DNA from: Sedimentisphaera salicampi
Lineage (GTDB): Bacteria > Planctomycetota > Phycisphaerae > Sedimentisphaerales > Sedimentisphaeraceae
Assembly: GCF_002117005.1 (NCBI RefSeq)
Contig: NZ_CP021023.1
Coordinates: forward strand, 1,364,001 to 1,428,000
DNA: 64,000 bases
Direction: 5' to 3'
Shown here one piece after another: positions 61,947 through 64,000 of this stretch. Each line of letters opens with the position of its first letter. The stretch's first letter is position 1. The position numbers were made by a program, and so were the translations under genes. The notes under the pieces are model-generated. The model ran no database searches. It was not told the DNA's origin and saw nothing but the letters and a program-made list of their open reading frames with translations.

Positions 61947-64000
61947 CTAAGCATCATCATTTAACACATTTTTATGATTATATTTGTAGGTATTGCTGTG
62001 AAAATCTATATTTGGATTGATTACAGCTTCCCCCTTAGGGGTAACCGTTAGCGGACGACGGCTTCCCGAGAAGGTGTTTTTATAAATTTCCAAATTACGC
62101 ATGCATTCACGCTTGTCCTTGTCCATGATAAATTGAGGCATTTGCTCGCCTGATATATAATTGTTTCTAAACTCAATATTCTCTATTAAGTAGTAGTCTG
62201 GGTAATGCGGGTCTGTTACAGGACTCCATTTCAAGAAGCATTCGTTTCCGCGTACGTTATTGTCCCTTACAACATTTTTCATATTGAAAGAATGCCATGT
62301 GTGCTGAGCGATATCCCGGCCGAGCTGCAGGAATGTTTCGGCATTTTCCACAACATTGCCGATAATCCTGTAGCCGGAACCGTTGTAACGGAGGTTTCGG
62401 ACAATATTGGATTTCCCTCTGCCCTGGGCATAAACGAATATATCGTATTCGCCGCTTGCGGTATTATCTGATATCAGCGTGTTGGCGTTGGTAAGAGACA
62501 TCGCCACACCCTTGCGGCCGACAAATTCGTTTCCGTGAATCACAACATACTGGCTGTTTCGCTGGAAAGCCGAATAAGGAGCCATATCGTTGTTAGTCAT
62601 ATTCAAAATGCCTGCATGCTGGATATCCGGCCCGAAATAACAGTTTATAACACCGGCATTATGTATTCCGTCAAGATACAAGCCGTTCTTTGCTTCGAGG
62701 AAACGACAGTTTCTAAACCATGCATTGTCGCTATTGGAGGTGATATTAACCGTTCCCGGATGGCTGAGTGCATCTTGATCGTAGTTTCGAAAGGTGCAGC
62801 CCTCAAATAGTATATCGCATCCGTGGCGCCATATCATCGCAGTATCTGCCTTGCCCATACCATCGAAGGTCAGACCTTTAAAGTAGAAGTTTCCTGGCGG
62901 GTTGCTGAGGGTGCCCTTGTCGGCATACTCCATACTGGAAAAGCCGAAGATCATCTTATCACACTTGATAACAGCTCCGTTAGAAACGAAGTGAAGGTCT
63001 CCGCGTCTGAGAATAAGCATCGAGCCGGTAAAGTCGTAGTAATTCTTTTCCCTTTGCAGCGGAGCGGTGATGTGGTATGGCCCGTACTTCTTGTCGAAAA
63101 AGAGTGTTCCACCGGTTTTGGGAATTTCTTTTAGCGCCTCGGCGATTCCCGCCGTAACTGAAGATGGATTTTGCTTCCAAATCTCTCCAACATTTACAAC
63201 AGGGTCAGGAGACTGGATTTCTTTTTCGAAATAATTACTGGATTCCGGGTTGTAAATATGCCTTGACCACCACTGCTCAACATCCTCTCCGAAGCCGACA
63301 GGATTAAACGGAACACCTCCTGTTTTACGGGAATTAACTTTAACCTCCCGAAATGCAACTTCCGAAGTCTTGCAGCCTTCATGGAATGCTGCCGCTTTTA
63401 GATTGGCGTTTCCGTGGAGGCGAATTGGGCCAAATACCTCGGGGCTGTAAAGTGTCGGTTCTGAGCCGTCAATAGTGTGCCTGATTACCGCGTTGGGGGT
63501 TTCAGTCCTTATTTCAGCAATTATAGGTCCTTCATCGCCCCCACCCCTGAGCTCAATTTTAGGTGTAGAAACCTGTTTTATTTCGCCATTGGCAGGGACA
63601 AGCGAAACATCATCTACCCAAACCTTTTCTCCCTCACCGATATCCCAAATCAGATAGATCCGACCTCTCTGGAAATTATTTGGTGTGGTAAATTTTGCAG
63701 AGACTTTTGTCCAATTAGATTCCTTGACCCATTTTGTTTTTGTTAGAGTGAGTTCAGCTGGGCTTATTTGTTTGAAAGAGGCGTGAACGCCTTTTCCGCC
63801 GCCTTTTACATCTCCAGCTAGATGTACGCTCAAGATGTATTCAGTTCCGGCAAGCAGTTTGATGTTATCGGAACCTGTGTAGGAAAACCCGTAGCGAGTA
63901 GATGTTTCGCCTTTGGAGGGGCCATCAATCCGCATGGAAAGGAGTCCCGAGTGGGTTTTCTCCGAATCGAATTTCACTTCCGGGTTGTTGTGCCAGTATT
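61947..64000 (-). CDS. Beta-helix (pectate-lyase-like) secreted protein, 5' end outside window
   Basis: The frame is open to the right edge (YWHNNPEV precedes the GTG at 63977), so the true start is beyond 64000. From the visible N-terminal side: a CBM4_9-like sandwich, a chitobiase/hexosaminidase C-terminal-like domain (TPNAVIRHTIDGSEPTLYSP), and a long right-handed beta-helix (about residues 290-640) with repeated short strands and N-rich turns (FRNCRFLEAKNGLYLD). It is likely a polysaccharide lyase or hydrolase. Substrate unknown. Confidence 0.8.
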   Translation of the reverse strand, partial: YWHNNPEVKFDSEKTHSGLLSMRIDGPSKGETSTRYGFSYTGSDNIKLLAGTEYILSVHLAGDVKGGGKGVHASFKQISPAELTLTKTKWVKESNWTKVSAKFTTPNNFQRGRIYLIWDIGEGEKVWVDDVSLVPANGEIKQVSTPKIELRGGGDEGPIIAEIRTETPNAVIRHTIDGSEPTLYSPEVFGPIRLHGNANLKAAAFHEGCKTSEVAFREVKVNSRKTGGVPFNPVGFGEDVEQWWSRHIYNPESSNYFEKEIQSPDPVVNVGEIWKQNPSSVTAGIAEALKEIPKTGGTLFFDKKYGPYHITAPLQREKNYYDFTGSMLILRRGDLHFVSNGAVIKCDKMIFGFSSMEYADKGTLSNPPGNFYFKGLTFDGMGKADTAMIWRHGCDILFEGCTFRNYDQDALSHPGTVNITSNSDNAWFRNCRFLEAKNGLYLDGIHNAGVINCYFGPDIQHAGILNMTNNDMAPYSAFQRNSQYVVIHGNEFVGRKGVAMSLTNANTLISDNTASGEYDIFVYAQGRGKSNIVRNLRYNGSGYRIIGNVVENAETFLQLGRDIAQHTWHSFNMKNVVRDNNVRGNECFLKWSPVTDPHYPDYYLIENIEFRNNYISGEQMPQFIMDKDKRECMRNLEIYKNTFSGSRRPLTVTPKGEAVINPNIDFHSNTYKYNHKNVLNDDA

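Overview
The window looks like the chromosome of a planctomycete of the class Phycisphaerae, probably near the Sedimentisphaerales (anaerobic polysaccharide degraders). Support: an unlinked 16S rRNA gene on its own transcription unit, a PEP-CTERM protein, many large secreted proteins with LamG, CBM, FN3, GLUG-like and dockerin-like parts, several CAZymes (GH43-like, GH27, DUF1961, beta-helix), and a DUF58/MoxR/BatA operon. This placement is inference from gene content; the 16S gene (9755 to 8218, minus strand) would settle it.

Layout. 1-8 kb: 3' part of a YgiQ radical-SAM gene overlapping a Nudix hydrolase, then minus-strand genes for a membrane protein, a lipoprotein, a ferredoxin/ASKHA corrinoid-protein activator, a secreted GH43-like enzyme, and three small proteins (zinc ribbon membrane protein, TM2-like, DUF4177). 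8.2-10 kb: a stand-alone 16S rRNA with promoter, flanking processing stem and terminator. 10-13.2 kb: acpS and a parvulin lipoprotein, a cyclophilin, thioredoxin. 13.3-16 kb: a PhoB/PhoR-type two-component system. 16-21 kb: a GH27 alpha-galactosidase, a candidate small RNA unit and an 851-aa secreted protein of unknown function. 21-28.5 kb: mutS, a four-gene type II restriction-modification island (HNH nuclease, Xre regulator, two methyltransferases), an MnmE-like GTPase and coaX. 28.7-29.5 kb: tRNA-Phe and two decayed four-helix-bundle gene copies sharing a 58-bp direct repeat.

29.5-39.1 kb: a complete type I-C CRISPR-Cas locus (cas3-cas5c-cas8c-cas7c-cas4-cas1-cas2) and a 29-repeat array with three adjacent spacer duplications. 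The array ends 12 bp before the dnaX promoter. 39.1-44.4 kb: dnaX, recR, a secreted DUF1961 protein, an RluA-like protein lacking the catalytic Asp, and rdgB. 44.5-52 kb: a 1603-aa gingipain-like (C25) protease and a PhnD-sensor hybrid histidine kinase, divergent from a chorismate-synthase-like gene whose active-site motifs are altered. 53.7-64 kb: a PEP-CTERM protein, a REPIN/MITE-like inverted-repeat element, gapA, a porin, a MoxR-DUF58-BatD-like-BatA operon, and a beta-helix CAZyme-like gene running off the right edge.

Most notable signal. The promoters of the phoB-like regulator and of the porin, 43 kb apart, share one architecture: CTAAC/CTAAT pentamers in an 11-bp register, with the last repeat ending exactly 10 bp before a -10 box. 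This is the geometry of a Pho box and suggests that the window carries both the regulator and one of its targets. Other points worth checking: an A9 slippery run in dnaX with nearby stops in both other frames, a candidate small RNA carrying an anti-Shine-Dalgarno segment, and three proteins that resemble housekeeping enzymes but lack hallmark catalytic residues (AroC-like, RluA-like, MnmE-like).
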